From Terrirhizobium terrae (GTDB lineage: Bacteria; Pseudomonadota; Alphaproteobacteria; Rhizobiales; Rhizobiaceae), in NCBI RefSeq assembly GCF_030323265.1, contig NZ_CP104992.1, forward strand, positions 2,703,501 through 2,767,500: a stretch of DNA of 64,000 nucleotides, read 5' to 3'. The position numbers were made by a program, and so were the translations under genes. The notes under the pieces were generated by a model, which was not told where the DNA came from, made no database searches, and worked only from the letters and a program-made list of their open reading frames with translations. Below are positions 9,234 to 17,976 of the stretch, piece after piece (position 1 is the first letter of the stretch; every line of letters begins with the position of its first letter).

Positions 9234-9261
9234 ATCTTCTCCCCGCTTGCGGGGAGAAGAT
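9234..9261. terminator. Palindromic hairpin between carbonic anhydrase and msrB
   Basis: ATCTTCTCCCCGC and GCGGGGAGAAGAT pair perfectly around a TT centre, a 13-bp stem between two convergent genes. The core CTTCTCCCCGC...GCGGGGAGAAG also occurs at about 39383-39408 inside the copA locus, so this is a copy of a dispersed rhizobial palindrome serving as a bidirectional stop. Confidence 0.65.
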
Positions 9262-9274
9262 GCTTGCTGCCGAA

Positions 9275-9700
9275 CTACTTCAACGGCTCGAACGTCATCG
9301 CATGGCCGTTGATGCAATAGCGCAGGCCGGTCGGCGGCGGGCCATCGGGGAAGACGTGGCCCAGATGGCCGTTGCACTTGGCGCAGCGAATTTCGGTGCG
9401 CACCATCCCGTGCGACGTGTCGCGGATTTCCGTGACGACCTCAGGCTTCACCGGCTCGAAATAGCTCGGCCAGCCGCAGCCGCTGTCGAACTTCGTATCC
9501 GAGACGAACAGCTCCTCACCACAGCCGGCGCAGCGATATAGCCCCTTGTCCTTGGAATTCCAGAACGGGCCGGTAAAGGCGCGCTCCGTGCCCGCCTGCC
9601 GCAGGATGTAATACTGCTCGGGAGACAATTGCTCGCGCCATTCCGCGTCGGTCTTGCTGACAGTAGGTTCGGAGGTCTTGGTCGATGTGACTGAGGACAT
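9275..9700 (-). CDS. msrB: Peptide-methionine (R)-S-oxide reductase MsrB
   Basis: A 141-residue enzyme reducing methionine-R-sulfoxide in proteins. The zinc site is formed by RCAGCGE and RCAKCNGH. The catalytic cysteine is in RYCINGHAM near the C-terminus. SGCGWPSYFEP is the MsrB substrate-pocket motif. There is no export signal, so the enzyme is cytoplasmic. A flexible Ser/Thr-rich N-terminus of about 15 residues precedes the domain. It is divergent from phaA. Confidence 0.95.
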   Translation of the reverse strand: MSSVTSTKTSEPTVSKTDAEWREQLSPEQYYILRQAGTERAFTGPFWNSKDKGLYRCAGCGEELFVSDTKFDSGCGWPSYFEPVKPEVVTEIRDTSHGMVRTEIRCAKCNGHLGHVFPDGPPPTGLRYCINGHAMTFEPLK

Positions 9701-9868
9701 GATCGTTCCTTTCGTTTCCCCTTAGATAGAGAGGGATACGCTGTGAAAAAAGGTCAGCTTTTCGTGTTCGCTGTCCGGTTATGCTTGAGGCGCCGGTTTG
9801 TTTCCCCTAGAAAACCGGGGTCCGGCCAAGCCGGGGGCGAGGAATGATTCTGATCTCGAGGAGAAGAT

Positions 9869-12201
9869 ATGGCCGCCACTGCGCCGGCATGGACGTTGAT
9901 TGCGCTTTTTCTGCCTTTTCTGGCCGCCTTCCTGGCTCCGACGCTCGCCCGGCATTTCGGCGATAAGTCGGCCTGGATCTTAGCGCTCGCGCCGGCTCTG
10001 TCCTTCCTGCATTTCTGCGGTTTCCTCGGCGAGATTTCGGCCGGCGAGGTGGTGACCGGAGGTTATGCCTGGGCGCCCAGCCTCAATCTCTCCTTCTCCT
10101 GGTTCATCGACGGTCTGTCGCTCACCTTCGCGCTTCTGATCACCGGCATCGGTACGCTGATCGTGATCTATTCCGGCGGCTACATGAAGGGCCATCCGCA
10201 GCTCGGCCGCTTCCTTTCCTTCATCCTGATGTTCATGGGCGCGATGCTCGGGCTTGTCGTCTCCGACAGTTTCCTGATGCTCTTCGTCTATTGGGAACTG
10301 ACCTCGATCACCTCCTTCCTGCTGATCGGCTTCGATCATGAGCGGGAGAGGGCGCGGCGTGCAGCGCTGCAGGCGCTGGTCGTCACTGGGGCAGGGGATT
10401 GTCGCTTCTGGCCGGCCTGATCTTCCTCTGGAACATTACCGGCGTCACCCAGCTGTCGCTGCTCGTCCACTTGGAAGATGCCGTGCGCCTCAGCCCCTTC
10501 TATCTGCCGGCGCTGATCCTCGTTCTCGGCGGCGCGTTTACCAAATCGGCGCAGTTCCCGTTCCATTTCTGGCTGCCCAACGCCATGGAAGCGCCCACAC
10601 CGGTCTCCGCCTACCTGCATTCCGCCACCATGGTGAAGGCCGGCGTCTATCTGCTGATGCGGCTGAACCCGGTCATGGGTGCAACGCCCGCCTGGGAAAT
10701 TCTGTTGCCCTTCTTCGGCGGAGTAACGCTGATCGCCGGCACCCTGATCGGCATCCGCCAGACCGATCTGAAACTGATGCTCGCCTACACGACCATGGCC
10801 TCGCTCGGCCTGCTCGTCATGCTGACCGGCTTCGGCGCGCCTTACGCCATCGAGGCGGCGGTGCTGTATCTCGCCGCCCATTCGCTCTTCAAGGGCGCAC
10901 TTTTCATGGTCGCCGGTGCCGTTGATCACGAGGCCGGAACCCGCGAACTGCCGCTGCTCGGCGGCCTGCGCTTCGCCATGCCGATCACCTTCGCGGCAGC
11001 CCTTCTTGCGGCCTGCTCCATGGGCGGCCTGCCGCTCTTTGCTGGCTTCCTCGCCAAGGAAGAGATCTATGCGGCACTCGCTGCCGGCAATCCGCGCGCC
11101 GTCTTCTTCACCCTGCTGGCGATCATCGGCAACGCCCTGATGCTGGCCATCGGCTTCGGGGTCGGCTTGAAGCCCTTCATCGGCGCGAAAAAGGAGACGC
11201 CCAAATCGGCCCACGAGGCGCCGATCGCCCTGTGGCTCGGCCCGGCCGTGCTGGCTGTGCTCGGCCTCTTGTTCGGTCTTTTTCCGGCATTCTCCACGCC
11301 TATGTCTCGTCACCGATGGCAAGCGCCATCGTGGATGATGAGGTGACGATCACCATCAGCACCATTCCCCATATCGGCCTGCCGCTGCTGCTCTCGGTGA
11401 TCACCGTCCTCCTCGGTGCGCTCGTCTACTGGCGCCTCGACCGGGCCCGCGCTCTGGTCGCCGAAATGCTCGAAAGCCTCGGCCCCGGCCCGGATCGCTG
11501 GTTCGATCATCTTCTGTCGGGCCTCGTCCGTCTCTCGGTTCTCGTCACCCGCTTCATCCAGCCTGGACGCCTGGAAATCTATGTCACCGCCACCTTCATC
11601 ATGGTCGCGCTGACGCTCCTCGTTCCGCCGATCCTGTTCGGCGAACTGCCGGATGCGCTGCCCTGGCCGAACCAGCTTCTGGTGCAGGAAATCGCCTTCC
11701 TGGTCATCGCCGCACTCGGCGTCATCGCCGTGCTGCGCGCCAACGACCGCCTGACGGCCATCGTTGCCCTCGGCATCCAGGGTTTTGCCGTCGCCGGCAT
11801 CTTCCTGCTTTTCGGCGCGCCGGACCTGTCTTTCACGCAGTTCATGATCGAGACGCTGTCGGTAGTCGTCCTGACGCTGGTCATGACGCGACTGAGATTG
11901 TCTGTCAGTGATCACCGCCCGATCGGCCAGGTCGTGCTCGATTCCATCATCGCCATCGCCTGCGGTCTCGGCTTCGCCATGCTGCTCCTGCGATCGGTCG
12001 CGCGCCCTTCGATCCGGTCCTGACGGAATTCTTCAACGCCTATTCCAAGGTGATCGCCCACGGCGCCAATGTCGTCAACGTCATCATCGTCGACTTCCGC
12101 GGCACGGATACGCTGGGCGAGATCGCGGTCGTGATGATCACCGGCCTTGCCGTCCTGGCACTGATCAAGATCCGCGCGACGAGGAAGGAGAAGGCCGATG
12201 A
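9869..12201 (+). CDS. phaA: Monovalent cation/H+ antiporter subunit A (Mrp/Pha type; three or four frameshifts as sequenced)
   Basis: Largest subunit of the Pha/Mrp antiporter, a polytopic membrane protein related to NuoL. It is read from three frames in turn: 9869-10400, 10400-11283 and 11283-12006, then a fourth toward 12200. Single missing bases at G-run 10394-10397, T-run 11279-11283 and C-run 12005-12007 each explain a break. A fourth near 12183 would make the stop TGA 12199-12201 overlap the phaB ATG. FVYWELTSITSFLLIGF, the KSAQFPFHFWLPNAMEAPTPVSAYLHSATMV-region and the MnhA C-terminal domain are all present. The repaired length is about 778 residues. Confidence 0.9.
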
Positions 12202-12641
12202 ACACTCTCATCATGCGCACGGTCGCGCCGATGCTGACCGCCATCATGCTGCTCTTCTCCGTCTTCGTCCTCCTGCGCGGCCATAACGAGCCCGGCGGCG
12301 GCTTCATCGGCGGGCTGATCGCGGCATCTGCGCTGGCCATCTTCGGCATCGCCTATGGTCCGGGCGCCGTCCAGCGGGCGATCCAGTTCCACCCGATGGC
12401 GATTGCCGGTGCGGGCCTCTTTCTGTCGACCATCTCCGGCTTCGCCTCGATCTTCGCCGGCGTGCCGTTCATGAGCGGGCTGTGGATCTATCCGCACATC
12501 TTCGGTGTCGAACTGGCTTTGTCGACCGTCATGTCCTTCGATATCGGCGTCTATCTCGTGGTGGTCGGCGCAATCACCTCGATCGCGCTGTCGCTGGAAC
12601 AGGAGCCGGACGACGAGGATGAAGAGGAGGGCGGCCGCTGA
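12198..12641 (+). CDS. phaB: K+/H+ antiporter subunit B (MnhB/MrpB)
   Basis: A 147-residue membrane subunit with four hydrophobic helices. LLRGHNEPGGGFIGGL is the MnhB signature. The acidic tail EQEPDDEDEEEGG faces the cytoplasm. The start lies in an ATGA overlap with the expected phaA stop, and the gene is followed by phaC with a one-base TGATG overlap. This is the normal order of Mrp-type operons and suggests coupled translation of a stoichiometric complex. Confidence 0.92.
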   Translation: MNTLIMRTVAPMLTAIMLLFSVFVLLRGHNEPGGGFIGGLIAASALAIFGIAYGPGAVQRAIQFHPMAIAGAGLFLSTISGFASIFAGVPFMSGLWIYPHIFGVELALSTVMSFDIGVYLVVVGAITSIALSLEQEPDDEDEEEGGR

Positions 12642-13018
12642 TGGAAACGCTTTTCGTCATCCTCATCGGCATGTTCTTTTCCGCCGCCATCTATCTGATG
12701 CTGTCGAAATTCACGATCCGCATCCTCATCGGCATCGTGCTGCTCGGCAACGGCGTCAACCTGCTGCTCTTCACCGCCGGCCGGCTGACCCGGCAGATCC
12801 CGCCGATCATCCCGGCGGGCTCCGACACGCTGGCGATCGAGGCGTCCAATCCGCTGCCCCAGGCGCTGATCCTGACCGCGATCGTCATCTCCTTCTCCTT
12901 CTTCGCCTTCCTGCTGGTGCTCGCCTACCGTGCCTTCGAGGAACTCGGCACCGACAGCACCGACGAAATGTGCCTGGCGGAACCGCGGGACGAGCCTCTC
13001 CCGCCGACGGGGTATTGA
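12641..13018 (+). CDS. phaC: K+/H+ antiporter subunit C (NuoK-like)
   Basis: A 125-residue protein of three transmembrane helices, homologous to NuoK/MrpC. The core reads IGIVLLGNGVNLLLFTAG followed by NPLPQALILTAIVISF, which matches the family's conserved Asn and Pro-Gln-Ala-Leu positions. It follows phaB with TGATG overlap. Unlike all other junctions in the operon, its 3' side is separated from phaD by about 250 bp occupied by a palindromic repeat. Confidence 0.92.
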   Translation: METLFVILIGMFFSAAIYLMLSKFTIRILIGIVLLGNGVNLLLFTAGRLTRQIPPIIPAGSDTLAIEASNPLPQALILTAIVISFSFFAFLLVLAYRAFEELGTDSTDEMCLAEPRDEPLPPTGY

Positions 13019-13040
13019 TTTTATGGCATCTGTTGCGAAC

Positions 13041-13220
13041 ACCCCCTCTGCCCTGCCGGGCATCTCCCCCACAAGTGGGGAGATCAGCAGGACGCGCCGC
13101 CTCGCCCCAAGCACCGGCATGTCAACTGCAAGGAGTCGCGGGCTTTTAATTTCCGGGCGAAGGTCGTGCCGCTTGTGATCTCCCCCTTGTGGGGGAGATG
13201 CCCGGCAGGGCAGAGGGGGT
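13041..13220. repeat. RIME-type palindromic element between phaC and phaD
   Basis: The left arm begins ACCCCCTCTGCCCTGCCGGG and runs through a CTCCCCCAC hairpin. The right arm is its inverted copy, ending GGCAGGGCAGAGGGGGT at 13220. Each arm also carries its own small hairpin. The same arms occur at 37542-37666, 40661-40787 and 52836-52961. This structure is characteristic of Rhizobium intergenic mosaic elements. Here it splits an operon that is otherwise tightly overlapped. Confidence 0.85.
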
Positions 13221-13266
13221 ATTCCTCTCGGAGCGACGCGACCGTGCGAAAGGGAGCCCAGCTCTG

Positions 13267-14832
13267 ATGGCATCCCCCACCTCCACCCCTGTCGATCTCG
13301 CCGCCGCCATGGTCATGGCGCCGCCGGCGCTTGGCGACTGGCTGGTCATCCTCCCCGTCGCGCTGATGATCGCCACGGGCGGCCTCTTGATGATGATCCG
13401 CAAGTCGGTGCGTCTTCACGCCTTCATCGGTTTTTCCGCGCTGATCCTGCTTGTCGTCCTCGACGCGTTGCTTCTGTGGCGCGTCTGGCAGAACGGCCCG
13501 ATCACCATGACCATGGGCCGCTGGCTGCCGCCCTTCGGCATATCCTTCACCGCCGATATCTTCGGCGCCTCCATGGCGCTGGCTTCTGCCATCGTCGCAC
13601 TGCTCGCCTCGGTCTTCGCGCTGAAGGATATCGATGCGACGGGCCTGCGCCACGGCTTCGTCGCCTTCCTGATGCTGATGATGGCGGGCGTCTCCGGCGC
13701 GTTTCTGACCGGCGACATCTTCAACCTCTATGTCTGGTTCGAGGTCCTGCTGATCTCGTCCTTCGGTCTGCTGATCCTCGGCTCCGAGCCACGGCAGATC
13801 GAGGGCGCGCTGAAATACGCGATCCTCAATCTCATCGCCACGACCCTGTTCCTGATTTCGGTCGGCTATCTCTATGCGATCTTCGGCACGCTCAACATGG
13901 CCGATATCGCCCGCAAGGAAGCGTCCATCCGCGAAGGCGCGCCGCTGATCACGCTGACGGCGCTCTTCGTGCTCGCCTTCGGCATGAAGGCCGCAGCATT
14001 CCCGGTCAATTTCTGGCTGCCGGCCTCCTACCATACGCCGCGCATCACCGTGTCCGCCCTGTTCGGCGGGTTGCTCACCAAGGTCGGCATCTATGCGCTG
14101 ATCAAGGTGACCGTCATGCTCTTCCCGGTCGAGCGTGAGGCGATTAGCCTCGTCATCGCCGTCTCCGCCGTCTTGACCATGGTCCTCGGTGCACTCGGCG
14201 CGCTCGCCCAGAACGATCTGCGCCGGATGATCGGCTATGTCGTCATCGTCGGCATCGGCAACATGCTGGCAGGGGTTGCGATCGGAACGCCGGTCGCAGT
14301 CGGCGGCGCCATCCTCTACGCGCTCCATTCGATCGTCGCCATGACCGCGCTCTATCTGATGGCTGGCGAGGCGTTCCGGCTCTCCGGCTCCTGGCAGTTG
14401 TCGACGCTCGGTGGTCTCTGGGCGCGCTCGCCCTGGTTCGCCGGCGCCTCCTTCGCGCTGATGCTCGCCGCCGCCGGCCTGCCGCCGCTCTCCGGCCTCT
14501 GGCCCAAGGTCGTGCTGCTCAAGGCTTCGCTCGATATCGGCGCCTGGTGGCTGGCGGCAGCGATCCTCGTCTCGGCCTTCCTCGTCACGATCGCGCTCGC
14601 CCGCGTCTTCCTGCTCGCCTATTGGCGCCCAGCAGTAACGGCCGATGCCGCGGCACAGGCTGTCGTCACCAACTGGCGCACCGCCCTGCCGATCGGCTTG
14701 CTGACCGCGATCGTGCTTGCCTTCGGCCTGTTCCCCGAGCCGGTCCTGCAGGCAAGCCAGATGGCGGCGGACAGCCTTGCCGATCCGACCGCCTATATCC
14801 GTTCGGTCTTTCCGGAGGGGACAACGCCATGA
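13267..14832 (+). CDS. phaD: K+/H+ antiporter subunit D (NuoM/N-like)
   Basis: About 521 residues with roughly fourteen transmembrane helices, homologous to MrpD and to the proton-pumping Nuo antiporter subunits. Visible marks are VWFEVLLISSFGLLILG (the conserved Glu in helix 5), the FGMKAAAFPVNFWLPASYHTPR block with the conserved Lys, and ALAQNDLRRMIGYVVI. The start at ATG 13267 is just downstream of the RIME; the open frame continues upstream into the repeat from 13189, which I regard as non-coding. Its stop overlaps phaE (ATGA). Confidence 0.92.
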   Translation: MASPTSTPVDLAAAMVMAPPALGDWLVILPVALMIATGGLLMMIRKSVRLHAFIGFSALILLVVLDALLLWRVWQNGPITMTMGRWLPPFGISFTADIFGASMALASAIVALLASVFALKDIDATGLRHGFVAFLMLMMAGVSGAFLTGDIFNLYVWFEVLLISSFGLLILGSEPRQIEGALKYAILNLIATTLFLISVGYLYAIFGTLNMADIARKEASIREGAPLITLTALFVLAFGMKAAAFPVNFWLPASYHTPRITVSALFGGLLTKVGIYALIKVTVMLFPVEREAISLVIAVSAVLTMVLGALGALAQNDLRRMIGYVVIVGIGNMLAGVAIGTPVAVGGAILYALHSIVAMTALYLMAGEAFRLSGSWQLSTLGGLWARSPWFAGASFALMLAAAGLPPLSGLWPKVVLLKASLDIGAWWLAAAILVSAFLVTIALARVFLLAYWRPAVTADAAAQAVVTNWRTALPIGLLTAIVLAFGLFPEPVLQASQMAADSLADPTAYIRSVFPEGTTP

Positions 14833-15302
14833 TCATCTATCTCCTTTCGCTGGTGCTTGCCTTCATCTGGGTCGCGATCACCGGCAGCGCCTCGCTCTTG
14901 AACCTGATCTTCGGCTTCGCGCTCTCCACCTTCGCGCTCTGGATCGTCCGCGACGAGATGAGTGCCCGCGGCTATCTGCGCCGGCTCGGCCGCATGATCG
15001 CGCTGCTCGTCCTGTTCTTCAGGGAGCTTGCCATGTCCGCCTGGAAGGTGGCGGTCGTCGCGCTTCGTCCGAACATGGACCTGAAGCCCGGCATCTTCGC
15101 CTTTCCGCTGACGGTCGACAGGGATTTCGAAATCACCCTTCTCGCCAACCTCATCACGCTGACGCCCGGCACCCTGTCCGTCGATGTCTCCGAGGACAAG
15201 AAGATCCTCTATGTCCACGCGATCGATTGTTCCGATGTCGAGGGCACCAAGCGTGACATCGCGAACGGCTTCGAGAGGAAGATCCTGGAGGCTTTCCGAT
15301 GA
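14829..15302 (+). CDS. phaE: Na+/H+ or K+/H+ antiporter subunit E (MnhE/MrpE)
   Basis: A 157-residue subunit with two to three N-terminal membrane helices and a soluble C-terminal domain containing LLANLITLTPGTLSVDVSED, the MnhE signature. It starts in an ATGA overlap with phaD and ends overlapping phaF by 4 bp. MrpE is needed for full activity of the assembled antiporter but is not thought to be the ion path itself. Confidence 0.92.
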   Translation: MIIYLLSLVLAFIWVAITGSASLLNLIFGFALSTFALWIVRDEMSARGYLRRLGRMIALLVLFFRELAMSAWKVAVVALRPNMDLKPGIFAFPLTVDRDFEITLLANLITLTPGTLSVDVSEDKKILYVHAIDCSDVEGTKRDIANGFERKILEAFR

Positions 15303-16027
15303 GCGCGGCTGACACCATTCTCTCCATCGCCACCTGGCTGGGGCTGGCGCTGCTCATCGGCGCCTTTCTGCTGACCGTCTGGCGGGTCGTGCAGGGGCCG
15401 ACACTGCCGGATCGGGTCGTGGCGCTCGACATGCTCGTCGGCATCGTCATCGGCTTCATCGCGCTGATTGCGATCCGCACCGGCTTCACCCTCTATATCG
15501 ACATCGCCATTGCACTCGGACTTGTCGGCTTCCTCGCGACCGTCGCCTTCGCCCGCTTCATCCTGGTCAGCAAGGCCAAACAGAAGGCGATCAAGGATAT
15601 TGATGAACCGAAGCTCGAAGGCGCGGTACCCGTCGCGGATGCCGTTCATGTCGAGGCGGTCGGTTCTGGCGCACGGGGCTCCGAAAAGAAGTCCAAGGCA
15701 AAATCCGCAAAGAGCTCTGCCAAGGCTGAAGCAAAGACTGCAGTAAAGCCTGTGTCGGAAACGGCCACAAAGCAGTCTGCAAGGCCAGCCTCGAACGATG
15801 ACGTCGCCGAGGCGATGTCTTCTGTTGCACAACCTGTAAAAGTCCGCGCCGTGAAAGCCCGTGGCAAGTCGAGCGACGCAGGCGCGGCAGAGGCGCAAAG
15901 CAAATCGGTCGATAAGTCCCGCACCGGGTCGTCGAGTAAACCCTCCAGTAAAACCGGAAGGAAAGCGGCCGACGATACTGCTGCAAAGGCAACAGCCAAG
16001 CCGCGTAAGCGGGCAAAGGAGGAATAA
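15299..16027 (+). CDS. phaF: K+/H+ antiporter subunit F with an unusual Lys/Ala/Ser-rich C-terminal tail
   Basis: Residues 1-95 are a normal MrpF: three helices with VQGPTLPDRVVALDML as the signature. Family members usually end near residue 90-120. Here the protein continues to 242 residues with a low-complexity tail rich in Lys, Ala and Ser and about evenly basic and acidic, resembling histone H1-like or AlgP-like tails. The tail should lie in the cytoplasm. There is no frameshift, and the stop overlaps the phaG start by one base, so the tail is really part of the frame. Confidence 0.9.
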   Translation: MSAADTILSIATWLGLALLIGAFLLTVWRVVQGPTLPDRVVALDMLVGIVIGFIALIAIRTGFTLYIDIAIALGLVGFLATVAFARFILVSKAKQKAIKDIDEPKLEGAVPVADAVHVEAVGSGARGSEKKSKAKSAKSSAKAEAKTAVKPVSETATKQSARPASNDDVAEAMSSVAQPVKVRAVKARGKSSDAGAAEAQSKSVDKSRTGSSSKPSSKTGRKAADDTAAKATAKPRKRAKEE

Positions 16028-16350
16028 TGGACATCGCTTTCGCCATCGTCACAGCTGTCCTCGTCCTCGGCGGTGCAGTTTTTGCCCTGGTTGCTTCCAT
16101 CGGCCTCAACCGCTTCCCCGATGTCTATTCGCGCATGCACGCGGCCTCGAAGGCGGGGACGGTCGGCTCCGGCCTGCTACTGCTCGCCGTCGGCGTGCAT
16201 TCGGGAGAGCTGTCCATGCTGGCCCGTGCACTCGCGGGCTTCTTCTTCTTCGTTCTCACCGCTCCCGTTTCGGCACATCTCCTGGCAATAGCCGCCTTGA
16301 AGGCCGGCTATCCGATGTCTGACAAAACTGTGACAAATGAAATGCAGTGA
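16027..16350 (+). CDS. phaG: K+/H+ antiporter subunit G (MnhG/MrpG)
   Basis: A 107-residue subunit with three transmembrane helices. IGLNRFPDVYSRMHAASKAGT is the MnhG signature, and the ending TAPVSAHLLAIAALKAG is also conserved. It is the last gene of the operon, overlapping phaF by one base (TAATG). The seven genes together encode the pH-adaptation (Pha) K+/H+ antiporter known in Ensifer and relatives, which protects cells in alkaline or K+-rich conditions. Confidence 0.93.
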   Translation: MDIAFAIVTAVLVLGGAVFALVASIGLNRFPDVYSRMHAASKAGTVGSGLLLLAVGVHSGELSMLARALAGFFFFVLTAPVSAHLLAIAALKAGYPMSDKTVTNEMQ

Positions 16351-16400
16351 TGCGTCTAGTGCCGCGAAGCACCGTCTTGGGGATGAATAGTGGTTGCTTT

Positions 16401-16444
16401 ATTGCACTTGTAAGCGCGCAAAGATTGCATAAGTGCAATTTTTG
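16401..16444 (+). terminator. Candidate terminator of the pha operon
   Basis: ATTGCACTT (16401-16409) and AAGTGCAAT (16431-16439) are inverted copies about 50 bp after phaG, followed directly by a TTTTT run. The loop is long (about 21 nt), which weakens the call. The same dyad could instead be a protein-binding site upstream of mucR. Confidence 0.4.
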
Positions 16445-16527
16445 TCGGTACTAATGTCTAAGAGTTATGACTTAGGCTCAGGAAAGTCTCCATATTACTA
16501 GATTTAGCAATTGGACTTTTCGAGTCT

Positions 16528-16557
16528 CAGTGCTACTTGAGTACAAGTCGAGCACTG
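16528..16557. repeat. Nested 30-bp palindrome in the mucR upstream region
   Basis: Outer arms CAGTGCT and AGCACTG enclose inner arms ACTTG and CAAGT around AGTA. The element lies about 280 bp before the mucR start in an AT-rich 485-bp gap (16351-16835) that has no gene. It could be a hairpin in a long leader RNA or an operator. MucR proteins are known to bind AT-rich DNA upstream of their own gene. Confidence 0.5.
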
Positions 16558-16835
16558 ATATTGATCTAGACTAAGCATTTTCCCGCATATTCGTCTCATT
16601 TAGATCGCCCTTTAAAACGGGGCATTGCTGAAGACGATTATGATCATGGCGGGAATTCTGCGGAGACTTGATTCAATATCCGGTGGCGCCATCGGTTTCT
16701 CGCGCGAGGCTTAGGGGTAAGCTTCCGTCTTCGGACAAAACGCGATCGGTCGATGTTCCACATTGGCTCAACTGCGAACAGTCGCCGCGGAGGTCGCGGT
16801 CGGCGCTCGTACTGCATGAGAACAGGAGACTGGAA

Positions 16836-17270
16836 ATGACAGATATGGCACTGGGCAAGGGTCCCGAGTTGCTGGTTGAATTGACCGCAGACATCGTGGC
16901 CGCCTATGTGAGTAACCACGTGGTTCCGGTCGGTGATCTTTCGAACTTGATCTCCGACGTTCACTCGGCGCTTAGCAACACCTCTTCGCCGACCCCGGTC
17001 GTAGCCGCGGTTGAAAAGCCGAAGCCGCCGGTTCCGATCAAGAAGTCGATCGAAGACGATTTCCTGATCTGCCTTGAGGATGGTCAGAAGTTCAAGTCGC
17101 TGAAGCGCCATCTGATGACCCACTACAACATGACGCCTGACGAATATCGCGAGAAGTGGGGCCTTCCGGCCGACTATCCGATGGTTGCTCCGGCCTATGC
17201 CGAAGCCCGTTCGCGTCTTGCCAAGGAAATGGGTCTTGGTCAGCGCCGCAAGCGCGGTCGCGCCAACTGA
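16836..17270 (+). CDS. mucR: MucR/Ros family zinc-finger transcriptional regulator
   Basis: A 144-residue regulator of exopolysaccharide, motility and cell-cycle genes in alphaproteobacteria. The single prokaryotic zinc finger uses Cys79, Asp82, His92 and His96, the MucR variant in which Asp replaces the second Cys of Ros. It is followed by the conserved MTPDEYREKWGLPADYPMVAP segment. The N-terminal half mediates oligomerisation. I chose the ATG at 16836, preceded by AGGAG. It acts as an H-NS-like binder of AT-rich DNA and probably represses its own promoter. Confidence 0.95.
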   Translation: MTDMALGKGPELLVELTADIVAAYVSNHVVPVGDLSNLISDVHSALSNTSSPTPVVAAVEKPKPPVPIKKSIEDDFLICLEDGQKFKSLKRHLMTHYNMTPDEYREKWGLPADYPMVAPAYAEARSRLAKEMGLGQRRKRGRAN

Positions 17271-17349
17271 CCGATCGGCAGCCGACCGGTTGGGGATGAC
17301 CGATCAGTTGTCGTGAGAATGGATGCGGCGTTTGCGCCGCCAGAAGCGA

Positions 17350-17374
17350 GCCGGGCCTGTGCCCGGCTTTTTTG
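17350..17374 (+). terminator. Rho-independent terminator after mucR
   Basis: GCCGGGC-CTGT-GCCCGGC is followed directly by a run of T. It sits 80 bp after the mucR stop and is a textbook intrinsic terminator. Confidence 0.88.
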
Positions 17375-17529
17375 TTAGGGGATGCATAGAGGAAAAAAAT
17401 CCCATTCCTGTCTGTTGAAAACAGAAAAAACGATTTATTTTCAATATCACCATTAAATGTGATGGTGCGCAACATTCCCCCATCCGCTCGAAGGTGTATG
17501 AATTAATTCCTATTCACGAAGGAGTTGTC

Positions 17530-17976
17530 ATGCCTTTTGAGAATTCTCCAGACCGCGGAGGCTGCGGACAGTCCACAGGCCGTCAGGCATTGTCCGATCC
17601 TTACGCAACAGCGCTTGTTCCGGTCATGCCCCGCCGCTTTCCGTCGAGCGTGCCGTTACGTACCGTCTGCCGCGCGGTCAGTCAGATCACGGCTGAAATG
17701 CTGTTCCTGCTCAGCGATCGCGTCATCATGCGCCGCGACCGCCGCCGTCCCTCCTGCCATGTCCGTCAGATCGCCATGTATGTTTGCCACGTCGCTTTAC
17801 AGATGACGCAGGCGGAGGTCGGCACCGCCTTCGGGCGGGACCGTACCACGGTCAGCCATGCCTGCCATGTCGTGGAGGACCGTCGCGACGACGTCGCCTT
17901 TGACGAATTCGTCTCGGCGATCGAGCGCATGGCCACGGCCGTCTTCGCCTCGCAGGAGTTTGCAGCCTATGAGTGA
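17530..17976 (+). CDS. Stand-alone DnaA domain-IV-like DNA-binding protein
   Basis: A 148-residue protein. Residues about 78-118 match the DnaA box-binding domain: RQIAMYVCHVALQMTQAEVG, then GRDRTTVSHACHVVED, compared with the GRDHTTVLHACRKI signature of DnaA. There is no AAA+ ATPase region, so it cannot load helicase. The start at 17530 has a GGAG before it; an earlier in-frame ATG lacks one. It overlaps the next gene by 8 bp. It probably binds DnaA-box-like DNA as a regulator; this is inference from fold and motif. Confidence 0.75.
   Translation: MPFENSPDRGGCGQSTGRQALSDPYATALVPVMPRRFPSSVPLRTVCRAVSQITAEMLFLLSDRVIMRRDRRRPSCHVRQIAMYVCHVALQMTQAEVGTAFGRDRTTVSHACHVVEDRRDDVAFDEFVSAIERMATAVFASQEFAAYE

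Noticed and set aside
13189..13266. Upstream start for phaD inside the RIME
   Set aside because: The extra 26 codons are translated palindrome; the ATG at 13267 gives the family's normal N-terminus.
13084..14328. 414-residue minus-strand open frame over phaD
   Set aside because: Shadow of phaD and the RIME repeat; highly acidic and low in complexity.
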